From contig JAYOFL010000007.1 of NCBI GenBank assembly GCA_038117205.1, positions 1 to 64,000 of the forward strand: a stretch of 64,000 nucleotides of DNA, read 5' to 3'. This DNA comes from JAQBZY01 sp038117205 (GTDB lineage: Bacteria; Pseudomonadota; Alphaproteobacteria; Rhodospirillales; Casp-alpha2). This document shows, one piece after another, positions 8,169 through 17,395 of this stretch (position 1 is the first letter of the stretch; the number at the start of each line of letters is the position of its first letter). The notes under the pieces are model-generated. The model did no database searches, was not told the origin of the DNA, and saw only the letters and a list, made by a program, of their open reading frames with translations. The translations under genes and the position numbers were made by a program.

Positions 8169-8182
8169 TTGATGTGGATCAA
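8169..8182 (-). promoter_or_regulatory. Perfect FNR/FixK-type box (TTGAT-N4-ATCAA)
   Basis: TTGATGTGGATCAA matches the Fnr/FixK/Anr consensus TTGATNNNNATCAA exactly. It lies in the gap between tadA and the Met-rich protein gene, 81 bp upstream of the latter's start codon, a usual place for an activator site. No experiment supports it, but a perfect 10-base match in a GC-rich intergenic region is unlikely by chance. Confidence 0.7.
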
Positions 8183-8199
8183 GCTTATTTAGGACTGGC

Positions 8200-8652
8200 T
8201 CAGCGCCGGTCGCGGAAGAAATCCTTGAGGAGCCCCGCCGCCGCGCTCTCGGCGAGACCGCCGACGATTTCCGGCGCGTGATGGCAGGTGGCGTGCGAGA
8301 ACACCCGCGCCCCGTGCTCGACGCCGCCGCCCTTCGGATCGTAGGCGGCAAACACCAGCCGGCGGACGCGGGCGTGCGAGATCGCCTGCGCGCACATGGC
8401 GCAAGGCTCCAGTGTCACGTAAAGCTCGCAATCCGTGAGCCTGGGCGAGCCGAGCGCCTTGGCCGCCGCCCGGATCGCCAGCATTTCGGCGTGCGCCGTC
8501 GGGTCGTTGTCGGCTTCGGTGCGGTTGCCGGCGCGGGCGATGACGACGCCGTCCTTCACGACGACGGCGCCGACCGGCACCTCGCCCCGTTCCGCGGCCA
8601 GCCGCGCTTCGGCCAGCGCCACCGCCATCATTTCCGCATCCCGGCTTCGCAT
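8200..8652 (-). CDS. tadA: tRNA-specific adenosine deaminase TadA
   Basis: Deaminates A34 of tRNA-Arg(ACG) to inosine. The 150-residue product has the cytidine-deaminase zinc site: HAE at residues 54-56 (H54 ligand, E56 proton shuttle) and PCAMC at 83-87 (C84, C87). The C-terminal EIVGGLAESAAAGLLKDFFRDRR is typical of TadA. ATG 8652 is the likely start; the in-frame ATG eight codons later is an alternative. It is divergent from rluB. Confidence 0.93.
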   Translation of the reverse strand: MRSRDAEMMAVALAEARLAAERGEVPVGAVVVKDGVVIARAGNRTEADNDPTAHAEMLAIRAAAKALGSPRLTDCELYVTLEPCAMCAQAISHARVRRLVFAAYDPKGGGVEHGARVFSHATCHHAPEIVGGLAESAAAGLLKDFFRDRR

Positions 8653-8733
8653 GGCGGGACCGTGCCCGCGACCGGCCCGCCGGTCAAGCGGGGCGCAACT
8701 TGACAAAGGGGGCCGCCCGGCCCACGAGGAGGC

Positions 8734-9471
8734 ATGAGCGAAGATACCGAAAAGGGCGAGCGCATCGCCAAGATCATGGCCCGGGCCGGACTCTGTTCGC
8801 GCCGCGAGGCGGAACGCTGGATCGCCGAGGGCCGGGTCGCCGTCGGCGGCACCGTCTTGACGACACCGGCCGTCGTCGTCGGACCGGACGACATCGTCAC
8901 GGTGGACGGGAAGCCGTTGCCGGACCGCCAGCCGGCGCGGCTGTGGCGGTTCCACAAGCCGGCCGGACTGGTCACGTCGCACAAGGATCCGGAGGGCCGC
9001 AAGACGGTCTTCGACGCGCTGCCCAAATACCTGCCCCGCGTCATCTCCATCGGCCGGCTGGATTTGACGTCGGAAGGTCTGCTGCTGCTCACCAACGACG
9101 GCGCGCTGGCGAGGAAGCTCGAGCTGCCGGCGACCGGCTGGACCCGGCGCTACCGCGCCCGCATTCACGGCAACATCACGCCGGACGCGCTCAAGAAGAT
9201 CGCCGGCGGCGTCACCATCGACGGCGTCAAGTACGGGCCGATCAAGGCGCAGATGGAGAACCGCACCGGCGCCAACGCCTGGGTCGCGGTGTCGATCCAG
9301 GAAGGCAAGAACCGCGAAGTCCGCAAGGTGATGGAACACCTGGGCGTCACCGTGAACCGGCTGATCCGGGTGTCCTACGGCCCCTTCCAGCTCGGCCACC
9401 TGAAGCCCGGCGACGTCGAGGAAATTCCGCCGAAGGTGCTGCGCGACCAGTTGGGAGACATCCTCCGGTGA
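8734..9471 (+). CDS. rluB: 23S rRNA pseudouridine synthase, RluB family
   Basis: RNA-modifying enzyme of the RsuA/RluB/E/F family. An S4 RNA-binding domain (about residues 8-60, IAKIMARAGLCSRREAERWI) is followed by the catalytic domain with the GRLDLTSEGLLLLTNDG motif carrying the catalytic Asp. The 245-residue length and the EGKNREVRKVMEHLG motif fit RluB best; RluE/F or RsuA are less likely. The stop codon overlaps the rsmD start (GTGA), so the two rRNA-modifying enzymes are probably translationally coupled. Confidence 0.87.
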   Translation: MSEDTEKGERIAKIMARAGLCSRREAERWIAEGRVAVGGTVLTTPAVVVGPDDIVTVDGKPLPDRQPARLWRFHKPAGLVTSHKDPEGRKTVFDALPKYLPRVISIGRLDLTSEGLLLLTNDGALARKLELPATGWTRRYRARIHGNITPDALKKIAGGVTIDGVKYGPIKAQMENRTGANAWVAVSIQEGKNREVRKVMEHLGVTVNRLIRVSYGPFQLGHLKPGDVEEIPPKVLRDQLGDILR

Positions 9472-10034
9472 GGATCGTCGCCGGCAAGTACAAGGGCCGC
9501 CGCCTGCTGGCGCCGGAGGGCGGAGACGTCCGGCCGACCTCCGACCGGGCGCGGCAGGCTCTCTTCAACGTCCTCGAACACGCGTCCTTTTCGCCGCCGC
9601 TGGAAGGCGCCGCCGTCGTCGATGTCTGCGCCGGCACCGGCGCCATGGGGCTGGAGGCGCTGAGCCGGGGCGCCAGGAAAGTCACCTTCGTCGACATGGA
9701 CCCGGCGGCCCTCGGCGTCGTCCGCAAGAACGCCGGCACGCTCGGTCAGGCGCTCGCCGTCACCATGCTCCGCCTCGACGCCAGCAAGCTGCCGCCGCCG
9801 CCGCGCATCGCCGAATGTCCGGCCGCCATCCTTTTCGTCGATCCGCCCTACGGCGCCGGCATCGCGGCGCCGATCCTGCTGTCGCTTTCCGGGCGCGGCT
9901 GGGCCGGACCGGAAAGCCTGATCGTGCTGGAAACTTCTTCGGCGGACACCTTCGAGCCGCCGCGCGGCTACACGCTGGTCGATCAGCGGCGCTACGGCGC
10001 GGCGATGGTCAGTTTCTTGAAAGTGAGCGCGTAG
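9468..10034 (+). CDS. rsmD: 16S rRNA (guanine966-N2)-methyltransferase RsmD
   Basis: Methylates G966 of 16S rRNA using S-adenosylmethionine. The 188-residue product begins MRIVAGKYKGRRL, the conserved RsmD N-terminus, followed by RPTSDRARQALFNVL, the SAM-binding VVDVCAGTGAMGLEALSRGA and the catalytic FVDPPYG motif. The start is GTG 9468, sharing the GTGA overlap with rluB. Confidence 0.92.
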   Translation: MRIVAGKYKGRRLLAPEGGDVRPTSDRARQALFNVLEHASFSPPLEGAAVVDVCAGTGAMGLEALSRGARKVTFVDMDPAALGVVRKNAGTLGQALAVTMLRLDASKLPPPPRIAECPAAILFVDPPYGAGIAAPILLSLSGRGWAGPESLIVLETSSADTFEPPRGYTLVDQRRYGAAMVSFLKVSA

Positions 10035-10046
10035 CAAACCTCCCCG

Positions 10047-10118
10047 TCACCCCGGGCTTGTCCCGGGGTCCACTCGTCGGGCAGTGGATTCCGGGACGCT
10101 TCGCGCCCGGAATGACGA
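10047..10118. repeat. Compact two-part palindromic repeat
   Basis: Part one is the CACCCCGGGCTTG-type palindrome (10047-10074). Part two is a second inverted repeat starting GTGGATTCCGGGA and ending CCCGGAATGACG (10083-10118). The same two-part arrangement recurs at 54011-54090. It lies between convergent rsmD and mutL. Confidence 0.8.
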
Positions 10119-10121
10119 AGA

Positions 10122-11936
10122 CTATCTTCGCCCGAACAGCCGCTCGATGTCGGCGAGACGGAGCGTCACGTAGGTCGGACGGCCGTGACTGCACTGGCCG
10201 GAGTGCGGCGTCGCTTCCATTTCGCGCAACAGCGCGTTCATCTCGTCGGCGCCGAGGCGCCGGCCGGCGCGGACGCTGCCGTGGCACGCCATCGACGCGC
10301 ACACTTCGTCGATGCGCTGATCCAACGCGACGGCGGTGTCGAGTTCCGCCAGTTCGTCGGCCAGATCGCGGACGAGCCCGCGCACGTCGGCCTCGCCCAG
10401 CATGGCCGGCGTCTCGCGCACCACGACGGCGCCCTGGCCGAACGGCTCGACGACGAGACCGAGGGCCTCCAACTCCGGCGCGCGGGCGACGATGCGTTCG
10501 CAATCGGCGTCATCCATCTCGACCACTTCCGGGATCAGGAGGATCTGCCGTTTGACGCCGCCCGCCGCCATCGCCTGCTTGATCTTTTCCTGCGTCAGGC
10601 GCTCGTGCGCCGCGTGCTGGTCGACGATGACCAACCCGTCCTCGGTTTCGGCGACGATGTAGGTGCGGTGCAGTTGCGCCCGGGCCGCGCCCAACGGAAA
10701 GTCGGCGGCCGGCGGCGGTTCCGCCGTCTGCGATGCTGCCGCCATCGGCGCGGCGGGGACGAGGTCGGCGCCCGGCAAGGGTGCGTAGAAGCTTTGCGCG
10801 CGGGTGGCGAGGCCGGGCGACGGGGCGTCGGACCGGTAGGCATAGGCATTGCCGCCGCCCCCGCCACCACCCATGGGGAGTCCACCCGGCCGGAACGAAC
10901 CCAGCGCCGCGTCCGCCGTGCCGGTCGACGCCCGGTGTCCGGCCCCCGCGAGCCCGTGCCGAAGCGCGCCGACGATAAGACCGCGCACGGTGGCGCCGTC
11001 GCGGAAACGCACTTCGGTTTTCGCCGGATGCACGTTGACGTCGACGTCGTGCGCCGGGATATCGAGGAAAAGCGCCAGCACCGGATGCCGGTCTCCGGCA
11101 AGGAATTCGCGGTAGGCGCCCCGCACCGCGCCGACCAGGAGCTTGTCGCGCACCGGCCGTCCGTTCACGAACAGGAACTGCATGGCGGCGTTGGCGCGGT
11201 TGAAGGTCGGCAGGCCGGCGTAGCCCGTGAGCCGCATGCCGTCCCGCTCCGCGTCGATCCGGAAGGCGTTGTCCCTGAAGTCACGGCCCATGATGGCGGC
11301 GAGGCGGTCGAGGCGCGCATCGAAGAGATCACCGGAGCAGGCCGGCAGCTTGAGAACGTCACGGCTGCCGTCGCTGAGCGTGAAGCCGATTTCCGGATGC
11401 GCCATGGCGAGCCGCTGCAAGGTCTCGTTGATGCGCCCCTGTTCGGTGCGGTCGGTCTTGAGGAACTTGAGCCTGGCCGGCGTCGCGAAGAAGAGATCGC
11501 GCACATCGACGCGCGTCCCCGTCGGCTGCGCGGCGGGTTCCACCGGCGACACGCGCCCGCCCTCGATATGGATCGCCCACGCCGCGTCGGCGCCCTTGGC
11601 GCGGCTGGCGATGGTCATGCGGCTGACGGCGCCGATGGAGGGCAGCGCCTCGCCCCGGAAGCCGAGGGTGCGGATGTCGGTGAGATCGTCGTCCGGCAGC
11701 TTCGAGGTCGCGTGCCGCTCGACGGCGACGGCGAGATCCTCGGCGCTCATGCCGACGCCGTCGTCCGTGACGGTCAACTGCGCGCGGCCGCCGTCGCGGA
11801 CCGTGACGTCGATGCGCGTCGCCCCGGCGTCGATGGCGTTTTCCACCAGTTCCTTGACGGCGCTGGCCGGGCGCTCCACCACCTCGCCGGCGGCGATCCG
11901 GTTGACGAGCGTTTCCGGCAGCCGGCGGACGATCAT
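10122..11936 (-). CDS. mutL: DNA mismatch repair protein MutL
   Basis: Mismatch-repair mediator linking MutS to downstream steps. The 604-residue product has the N-terminal GHKL ATPase (NRIAAGEVVERPASAVKEL, ENAIDAGATRI, DDGVGM, GFRGEALPSIGAV), a low-complexity linker (about 345-420, including GGGGGGG) and a C-terminal dimerisation domain. The latent endonuclease motif DQHA(X)2E(X)4E is intact (DQHAAHERLTQE), as are ACHGS and GQCSHGRPT, so this MutL is probably a nicking enzyme, as in bacteria lacking MutH. ATG 11936 overlaps the pgi stop by four bases (ATGA). Confidence 0.95.
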   Translation of the reverse strand: MIVRRLPETLVNRIAAGEVVERPASAVKELVENAIDAGATRIDVTVRDGGRAQLTVTDDGVGMSAEDLAVAVERHATSKLPDDDLTDIRTLGFRGEALPSIGAVSRMTIASRAKGADAAWAIHIEGGRVSPVEPAAQPTGTRVDVRDLFFATPARLKFLKTDRTEQGRINETLQRLAMAHPEIGFTLSDGSRDVLKLPACSGDLFDARLDRLAAIMGRDFRDNAFRIDAERDGMRLTGYAGLPTFNRANAAMQFLFVNGRPVRDKLLVGAVRGAYREFLAGDRHPVLALFLDIPAHDVDVNVHPAKTEVRFRDGATVRGLIVGALRHGLAGAGHRASTGTADAALGSFRPGGLPMGGGGGGGNAYAYRSDAPSPGLATRAQSFYAPLPGADLVPAAPMAAASQTAEPPPAADFPLGAARAQLHRTYIVAETEDGLVIVDQHAAHERLTQEKIKQAMAAGGVKRQILLIPEVVEMDDADCERIVARAPELEALGLVVEPFGQGAVVVRETPAMLGEADVRGLVRDLADELAELDTAVALDQRIDEVCASMACHGSVRAGRRLGADEMNALLREMEATPHSGQCSHGRPTYVTLRLADIERLFGRR

Positions 11937-13495
11937 CCGGCGTCTTTTCCGAAGGCGCCGAGCCGGGCGATCAGCGCGGCGAGGGACGGCGTCGGCTTCT
12001 TCTCGCCCTTCAGCATGGGCTCGATCTCGACCGCCATCTTCTTGCCGAGTTCGACGCCCCACTGGTCGAAGGAATTCACGTCCCAGAGCGCGCCCTCGAC
12101 CGCCGTGCGGTGTTCATAGAGCGCGATCAGCTTGCCGAGCACGCGGGCGTCGAGCTTGCCGTAGAGAACGACGGTGCTGGGCCGGTTGCCGCCGAAGGCG
12201 CGGTACGGCTGGTCCTTGGGCACATCCGGACGGCCGGCCATGAGCGCGTCCGCCTGCGCCAGCGCGTTTACGAGGAGCGTCGGATGCAGGCCGGCGTCGT
12301 TGGTCGCGGCGACCGCGGGCACCAGGAAGTCGACCGGGATCATGTCGGTGCCCTGGTGCAGCATCTGGAAGAACGTGTGCTGGGCGTTGGTGCCGACGGC
12401 GCCGAACCGCACCGGCGCGGTCGGGTAGCCGACGGTTTCGCCTTCCTGCGTCACGTTCTTGCCGTTGCTCTCCATCTCGAGTTGCTGCAGGTACGGGATG
12501 AAGGCGGAGAGCCGGGAATCGTAAGGGATCACGGCCCGCGACCGCGCCCCCAGAAAGGTCGCGTTCCAGACGCCGATCAGTCCCATCAGCAGCGGCGCGT
12601 TCTCGCGCACCGGCGCGGTCAGCAGGTGCCGGTCCATCTCGGCGGCGCCGGCGCGGAGGGCCTCGAACGCCGGCCAGCCGAGGGCCAGCGCGATCGGCAG
12701 ACCGACCGCCGACCACAGCGAATAGCGGCCGCCGACCCAATCCCAGATCGGGAAGACGTCGCCGTCGGCGAAGCCGGCCTGGCGCGCCGCCAGGATGTTG
12801 GCGGTGACGGCCAGCGCCGGCAGCTTCGGATGGCGGGCCTTGAGGGCTGCCCAATTGAGCTTGGTTTCCGTCGTCTCGAAGGATTTCGAGATCAAGACGG
12901 CGAGCGTGCGCGACGGATCGACGCCGGCGAGCGCGCGGTCCAGCGTGACGCCGTCGATGTTGCCGACGAAGCGGACGCGGGGACCGGTGATGCTTTCCTG
13001 CAGGGCGTCGAGGACGAAGGCCGGTCCGTATTCGGAACCGCCGATTCCGAGCACCAGGACGGTATCGATCTTGCCGCCGTAGCCTTTGATCTCACCGGCG
13101 GCGATCCGCTCGATGAGATTGCGGACACGCGCGTCGACGCGGGCGATCTCGCCCCGGATGTTGTGGCCGTCGACGTTGAGCTCCTTCGGGCCGGAGCCGC
13201 GCAAGGCCGCGTGCAGGGCGGACCGCCGCTCCGATTCGTTGACCATGCCGCCCGACAACATGCGGCCGAGGAACGCCGGCACGTCCGCCGCCTCGGCGAG
13301 GGCCAGCAAGCCGGCCAGAACGTCGGTATCTATGCGCTCGCGGGAAAAATCGACGTAGATGTCGCCGAGATCGACGGAGAACACAGCCGACCGCTTGGGG
13401 TTCTCGACGAAGAGGTCGCGGAGGTGCCGTTCCGACATGCGCAGGGCGTGCGCGGCGAGGGACTTCCAGGCGGGGTTTTCCGACGACTTGGACAT
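11933..13495 (-). CDS. pgi: Glucose-6-phosphate isomerase
   Basis: Interconverts glucose-6-phosphate and fructose-6-phosphate in the cytoplasm. The 520-residue product contains the phosphate-binding LVLGIGGSEYGPAFV, the mid-protein FPIWDWVGGRYSLWSAVGLP signature, the active-site segment NGKNVTQEGETVGYP, and GTNAQHTFFQMLHQGTDMIP. ATG 13495 is preferred over an in-frame TTG nine bases upstream. It overlaps mutL by four bases. Confidence 0.95.
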   Translation of the reverse strand: MSKSSENPAWKSLAAHALRMSERHLRDLFVENPKRSAVFSVDLGDIYVDFSRERIDTDVLAGLLALAEAADVPAFLGRMLSGGMVNESERRSALHAALRGSGPKELNVDGHNIRGEIARVDARVRNLIERIAAGEIKGYGGKIDTVLVLGIGGSEYGPAFVLDALQESITGPRVRFVGNIDGVTLDRALAGVDPSRTLAVLISKSFETTETKLNWAALKARHPKLPALAVTANILAARQAGFADGDVFPIWDWVGGRYSLWSAVGLPIALALGWPAFEALRAGAAEMDRHLLTAPVRENAPLLMGLIGVWNATFLGARSRAVIPYDSRLSAFIPYLQQLEMESNGKNVTQEGETVGYPTAPVRFGAVGTNAQHTFFQMLHQGTDMIPVDFLVPAVAATNDAGLHPTLLVNALAQADALMAGRPDVPKDQPYRAFGGNRPSTVVLYGKLDARVLGKLIALYEHRTAVEGALWDVNSFDQWGVELGKKMAVEIEPMLKGEKKPTPSLAALIARLGAFGKDAG

Positions 13496-13551
13496 GCGCC
13501 TCAATACCAGATGACCGCGCGGTGTGCCATAGCCGGCACCGCGGACGCCGC

Positions 13552-14877
13552 TCAGTTGCTCGCCTTCACCCCTTCCGGGCGGCCGGCGACGACGAACAGC
13601 AGTCGGGACGGATCGAGCATGGTCTTGGCGACCCGGCGCACGTCGTCGAGGGTCACGGCATCTATGTAGGAATTCCGCTTGTCGATGTAGTCGACGCCGA
13701 GCTTGTCCTCCTGCATGCCGACCAGCATGTTGGCGATGCGGTCGGACGCCGTGAAGCGGAGCGGAAAATTCCCCGTCAGATACGTCTTGGCGTCGGTGAG
13801 TTCGGCTTCCGTCGGACCCTCGGCGGCGAGCTTGGCCCAGACCGCCTTAACGGTCTCCAGCGTCTCGCCGACCCGCGCGTTGGCGGTGCCGGCGGCGCCG
13901 ACCCAGGCGCCCGCATATTCCAGCGGCATCAGGTAGGAGTAGACCGAATAGGAGAGGCCCCGCTTCTCGCGGACTTCGCTGTAGAGGCGCGACACGAATC
14001 CGCCACCGCCGAGGATGTAGTTGAGCACGTATGCGGCGTAGAAGTCCTTGTCGCCCCGGAGCGGTCCGGGCTGCGCCCATTGGATGGAACTTTGCGCGAC
14101 GTCGATGTCGACGACCTTGACGCCGGCCTTGGTCGCCGGCGTCACCACCGGCACGTCCCACTTGGCGGCATGCGCCGGCAGATCGCCGAACACCTTGTCG
14201 AGCAGAGCCTTCAACTCGTCGACGGAAATGTCGCCGACGACGCCGACCATCAGGTTGTCGCGGCCGAGCCGGGTGGCGACGAACTTGCGGAAATCGTCGC
14301 GGGTGATCGCCTTGAGGCCGTCCAACGTCCCGCTGCCCGGGCGGGCATACGGATGGTTCGGAAACATGGCCTCGAAGAGAGCATGGCTGGATTTCGTCTC
14401 GGGGTCTTCCGCCGACTGGCGGAGCCCCGACATCAACTGCGCGCGCAGCCGTTCGACGGGCTCGTCGTCGAAGCGCGGTTGCGTCAATGCCAGGCGCAGC
14501 AGGTCAGCGCCCCGGTCGCGGTATTTGTTCAGCATGCGGAGCCGGCCGCGGAAACTGTCGAGGCCGGCATCGAAGCGGAGCGAGATGGAGAGGTCTTCCA
14601 GGGTCTTCTGGAACGTCTTGCTGTCGAGATCGCCCGCCCCTTCGTCCATGACGCTGGCGACGAACGTGGCGAGCCCTTCCTTGCCGGCGGGATCGAGGGC
14701 GCTGCCGCCCCGGAACGCGAAGCGCATCGACGTGATCGGGTTCGAGGTGTCGCGAACCAGCCAGGCGGTGACGCCCTTGGCGCTGGTCACCTGCTCGACG
14801 TTGACGGCGCCGGCCGACGGCGCGAACAGGAGAACGAAGAGGACGGCGAGAAGAGCGACGCGACGCATGGACATCAT
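13552..14877 (-). CDS. M16-family peptidase-like subunit, non-catalytic
   Basis: A 441-residue exported M16 protein with signal peptide (about residues 1-24, ending SAGA). It keeps the fold (RFAFRGGSALDPAGKEGLATF, YILGGGGFVSRLYSEVREKRGLSYSV) but has no HXXEH zinc motif where the partner has one. It therefore looks like the inactive, substrate-binding half of a two-subunit M16 protease. Its start overlaps the catalytic partner's stop by four bases (ATGA), which supports one-to-one production. The substrate is unknown; periplasmic peptide processing is likely. Confidence 0.85.
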   Translation of the reverse strand: MMSMRRVALLAVLFVLLFAPSAGAVNVEQVTSAKGVTAWLVRDTSNPITSMRFAFRGGSALDPAGKEGLATFVASVMDEGAGDLDSKTFQKTLEDLSISLRFDAGLDSFRGRLRMLNKYRDRGADLLRLALTQPRFDDEPVERLRAQLMSGLRQSAEDPETKSSHALFEAMFPNHPYARPGSGTLDGLKAITRDDFRKFVATRLGRDNLMVGVVGDISVDELKALLDKVFGDLPAHAAKWDVPVVTPATKAGVKVVDIDVAQSSIQWAQPGPLRGDKDFYAAYVLNYILGGGGFVSRLYSEVREKRGLSYSVYSYLMPLEYAGAWVGAAGTANARVGETLETVKAVWAKLAAEGPTEAELTDAKTYLTGNFPLRFTASDRIANMLVGMQEDKLGVDYIDKRNSYIDAVTLDDVRRVAKTMLDPSRLLFVVAGRPEGVKASN

Positions 14878-16223
14878 CCTGCCGGCTTGGCGCGAAGTTC
14901 CGAGGTGACGCTGCGGCTATTGCCGAACACCAGCTTGGCGGCGGCGTTGACGGCCTCCGGCGTGACGGCGGCGAGGCGGTCCGGCCACGCCTCGACGTCG
15001 GCGACCGTGCGGCCGATGGAAAGCGCCGTGCCGAAGATGCGGGCCGCCGTGCCGAAACTGTCGCGGGCCAGGATCGCGGCGTCGGTCATGCGCTTGATCG
15101 CCTCGGCGACTTCGGTGTCGGTGACGCCCGATTGCAGTAGGCGCGAGATTTCCTTCTCCACGGCCGCTTCCAGGGCTTCCATCGACGTACCGGGCTTCGG
15201 CGACGCGTAGAATCCGAACGTGGATGGGCCGATGTCGTCCGGCCCGTAATAGGCGCCGGCGGAGAGCGCGATGCCGGAATCGACGACGAGGGCGCGGTTG
15301 AGGCGGCTCGAAGCGCCGCCGCCGATGATTTCTGACAGCACCTGCAGCGCGTAGGCGTGCTCGGAGGCGCCGCTCATGTAGCTCGGCGCCAGGAAGATGC
15401 GGCCCCAGCTCGGCTGGCGCACCCGCTCGTGCGTCATGACGAGACGGCGGTCGGCGCGGGCCGGCGGCTCGACGGTGCGCGTGCGCGCCATATCGGCGAC
15501 GCGCGGCACCTTGCCGTAGGTGCGCTCGGCGAGCGTCTTCAACTCGGCCATTTCGACGTCGCCCTCGACCACCAGGATCGCGTTGTTGGGGGCGTAATGG
15601 CGACGGTAGAAGGCGAGGATGCGGTCGATGTCGAGGCCTTGAATCTCGTGCTCCCAGCCGATGATCGGCCGGCGATAGGGATAGTTGAGATAGAGCGCGG
15701 CGTTGACCTGCTCGCCGAGCTGGGCGGCGGGCTCGTTGTCGGTGCGCATGCGGCGCTCTTCCAGAACCACCTGGCGTTCCGGATCGACCTCCTTCGGCGT
15801 GATGACGAGATTGGTCATCCGATCCGCTTCCATCGTCATGACCATTTCGAGACGGTCGCGGGCGATGGTCTGGTGATAGGAGGTGTAATCGTAGGAGGTG
15901 AAAGCGTTTTCCTGACCGCCGTTACGGGCGACCCGGGCCGAGAACTCGCCCGGCTTCAGAGTCTTGGTGCCCTTGAACATCAGGTGCTCGAGGAAATGCG
16001 CGATGCCGGACTCGCCCGGCGCCTCGTCGGCGGAACCGGCCTTGTACCACACCATGTGCTTCACCACCGGCGCCCGGTGGTTCGAGATCAGCACCACCTG
16101 CATGCCGTTCTCGAGGGTGAAGGTTTCCGGATCGAAGATGCGCGCCCAGGCCGGGCCGGCGCACAACATCATCGCCACCAGGGCGGCGACGGCGGATAGC
16201 GGCATTCTCGCGGATTTCATCAT
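14874..16223 (-). CDS. M16-family zinc peptidase, catalytic subunit
   Basis: A 449-residue exported protease. A signal peptide (about residues 1-28, ending AWA) precedes ENGMQVVLISNHRAPVVKHM and the inverted zinc motif HFLEH (in SGIAHFLEHLMFKGT). The downstream glutamate ligand lies in the VVLEERRMRTDNEP segment. ATG 16223 was chosen because the signal peptide starts there; the open frame extends 14 codons upstream without support. It pairs with the non-catalytic M16 gene that follows. Confidence 0.9.
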   Translation of the reverse strand: MMKSARMPLSAVAALVAMMLCAGPAWARIFDPETFTLENGMQVVLISNHRAPVVKHMVWYKAGSADEAPGESGIAHFLEHLMFKGTKTLKPGEFSARVARNGGQENAFTSYDYTSYHQTIARDRLEMVMTMEADRMTNLVITPKEVDPERQVVLEERRMRTDNEPAAQLGEQVNAALYLNYPYRRPIIGWEHEIQGLDIDRILAFYRRHYAPNNAILVVEGDVEMAELKTLAERTYGKVPRVADMARTRTVEPPARADRRLVMTHERVRQPSWGRIFLAPSYMSGASEHAYALQVLSEIIGGGASSRLNRALVVDSGIALSAGAYYGPDDIGPSTFGFYASPKPGTSMEALEAAVEKEISRLLQSGVTDTEVAEAIKRMTDAAILARDSFGTAARIFGTALSIGRTVADVEAWPDRLAAVTPEAVNAAAKLVFGNSRSVTSELRAKPAG

Positions 16224-16283
16224 GGCACCGATATGGCGCGGCGGCTTGCCGCCTTCAAGGCACATCGCATCACGAGGATGCGA

Positions 16284-16850
16284 TCAGAAATCGAGTATGC
16301 CCTTGCGTTCCCGCTTGAGCTTGATCTGCGGCGTCTCGCCCTCGGTGACGGTCTTGCCGAGCGCCTGGTTTTCCTGGATTCGCTTCTGCTCGGCCGCCGA
16401 ATCGACGATGGTCCCCTGATACGGCTTCTGATCGATCCAGAAGATCATCTTGTCGACGAGGCGCTGGTCTTCCTTGGTCAGGATCGACGTCTCCTGGTTG
16501 ACCACTTCGCGGATCGACGGATCGGACTGGTTGCCGCCGGTCTCGCGCAGGATGACGTTGAGGCCGTCGGAAACCGTCGGGTCCTTGGGCTGCTGGCGGC
16601 TGACCGACGCCGAACGCTGCAGCAGCGCCGCCTGCGCCTGGTCGGTGGGCGTGATCGCCTGCGGACGGGACGAACCCGGCTCCGGCGGACGCAGCCCGAA
16701 TTCCGGCGGCAGGCTCAGCGGCGGCCGTTCGTAGACGACGAATTCGTCCGGCGCGTCCTTGGAGCGGCCGATCACCTTGCGCGCCGATTCGCATCCGGCG
16801 AGCGTGACCGTCATGGCGGCCAAAACGGCAATGGCTATCGGTCGGCGCAT
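16284..16850 (-). CDS. DUF3035 lipoprotein
   Basis: A 188-residue predicted lipoprotein: signal peptide with lipobox TLAGC and lipidated Cys20. The following region is Pro/Arg-rich (ERPPLSLPPEFGLRPPEPGS), the hallmark of the DUF3035 family. The rest is polar and probably helical or disordered. No enzymatic motif. In alphaproteobacteria this gene typically sits just downstream of lspA, as here; the spacing to lspA is 41 bp. Function unknown, and an envelope role is inferred from the lipobox. Confidence 0.85.
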   Translation of the reverse strand: MRRPIAIAVLAAMTVTLAGCESARKVIGRSKDAPDEFVVYERPPLSLPPEFGLRPPEPGSSRPQAITPTDQAQAALLQRSASVSRQQPKDPTVSDGLNVILRETGGNQSDPSIREVVNQETSILTKEDQRLVDKMIFWIDQKPYQGTIVDSAAEQKRIQENQALGKTVTEGETPQIKLKRERKGILDF

Positions 16851-16891
16851 GTTCCGTCCCCGGAAATAAGGCATGGGCGATATCTTTAAGT

Positions 16892-17395
16892 TTACGGCTT
16901 TTTCGCCGGAGTGAACAGGGATTCCACGACCAGCATGGCGGCGCCGATGCAAATGCCGGAATCCGCCGCGTTGAAAGCCGGCCAATGGTATCCGGCGACG
17001 TGAAAATCCAGAAAGTCGACGACGGCGCCGAACTGCACCCGGTCGACGACGTTGCCGACGGCGCCGCCGACGATCAGGCCGACGGCGAAGGTGCTCCAAC
17101 GGGTCGCCTCGCGCCACAGCCAATAGAGCAGGGCCGCGACGACGACGGCGGCGACGGCGACAAAGACGTAACGCCCCCAGGGGTTGTCGGAATTGAACAG
17201 GCCGAAGCTGACGCCCCGGTTCCAGCCCAGCACCAGATTGAAGAACGGCGTCATCTCGATGACGCGGGGCGGCTGCATGACGCCGAGAATCCAGGCCTTG
17301 CTCACCTGGTCGACGATGCCGACGAGGACCGCCAGCAGACCGGCCAGCCGAAGCGCGGCGCCGCGCGCGAGGGGCGCGTGCCAGCCTTGCGTCAT
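16892..17395 (-). CDS. lspA: Lipoprotein signal peptidase (signal peptidase II)
   Basis: Inner-membrane aspartyl protease that removes signal peptides of prolipoproteins. The 167-residue product has four hydrophobic segments and both catalytic-Asp regions: GGAVGNVVDRV and VVDFLDFHVAGYHWPAFNAAD. The conserved NRGVSFGLF loop is also present. ATG 17395 overlaps the ileS stop by four bases (ATGA), a common ileS-lspA arrangement. Confidence 0.95.
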   Translation of the reverse strand: MTQGWHAPLARGAALRLAGLLAVLVGIVDQVSKAWILGVMQPPRVIEMTPFFNLVLGWNRGVSFGLFNSDNPWGRYVFVAVAAVVVAALLYWLWREATRWSTFAVGLIVGGAVGNVVDRVQFGAVVDFLDFHVAGYHWPAFNAADSGICIGAAMLVVESLFTPAKKP

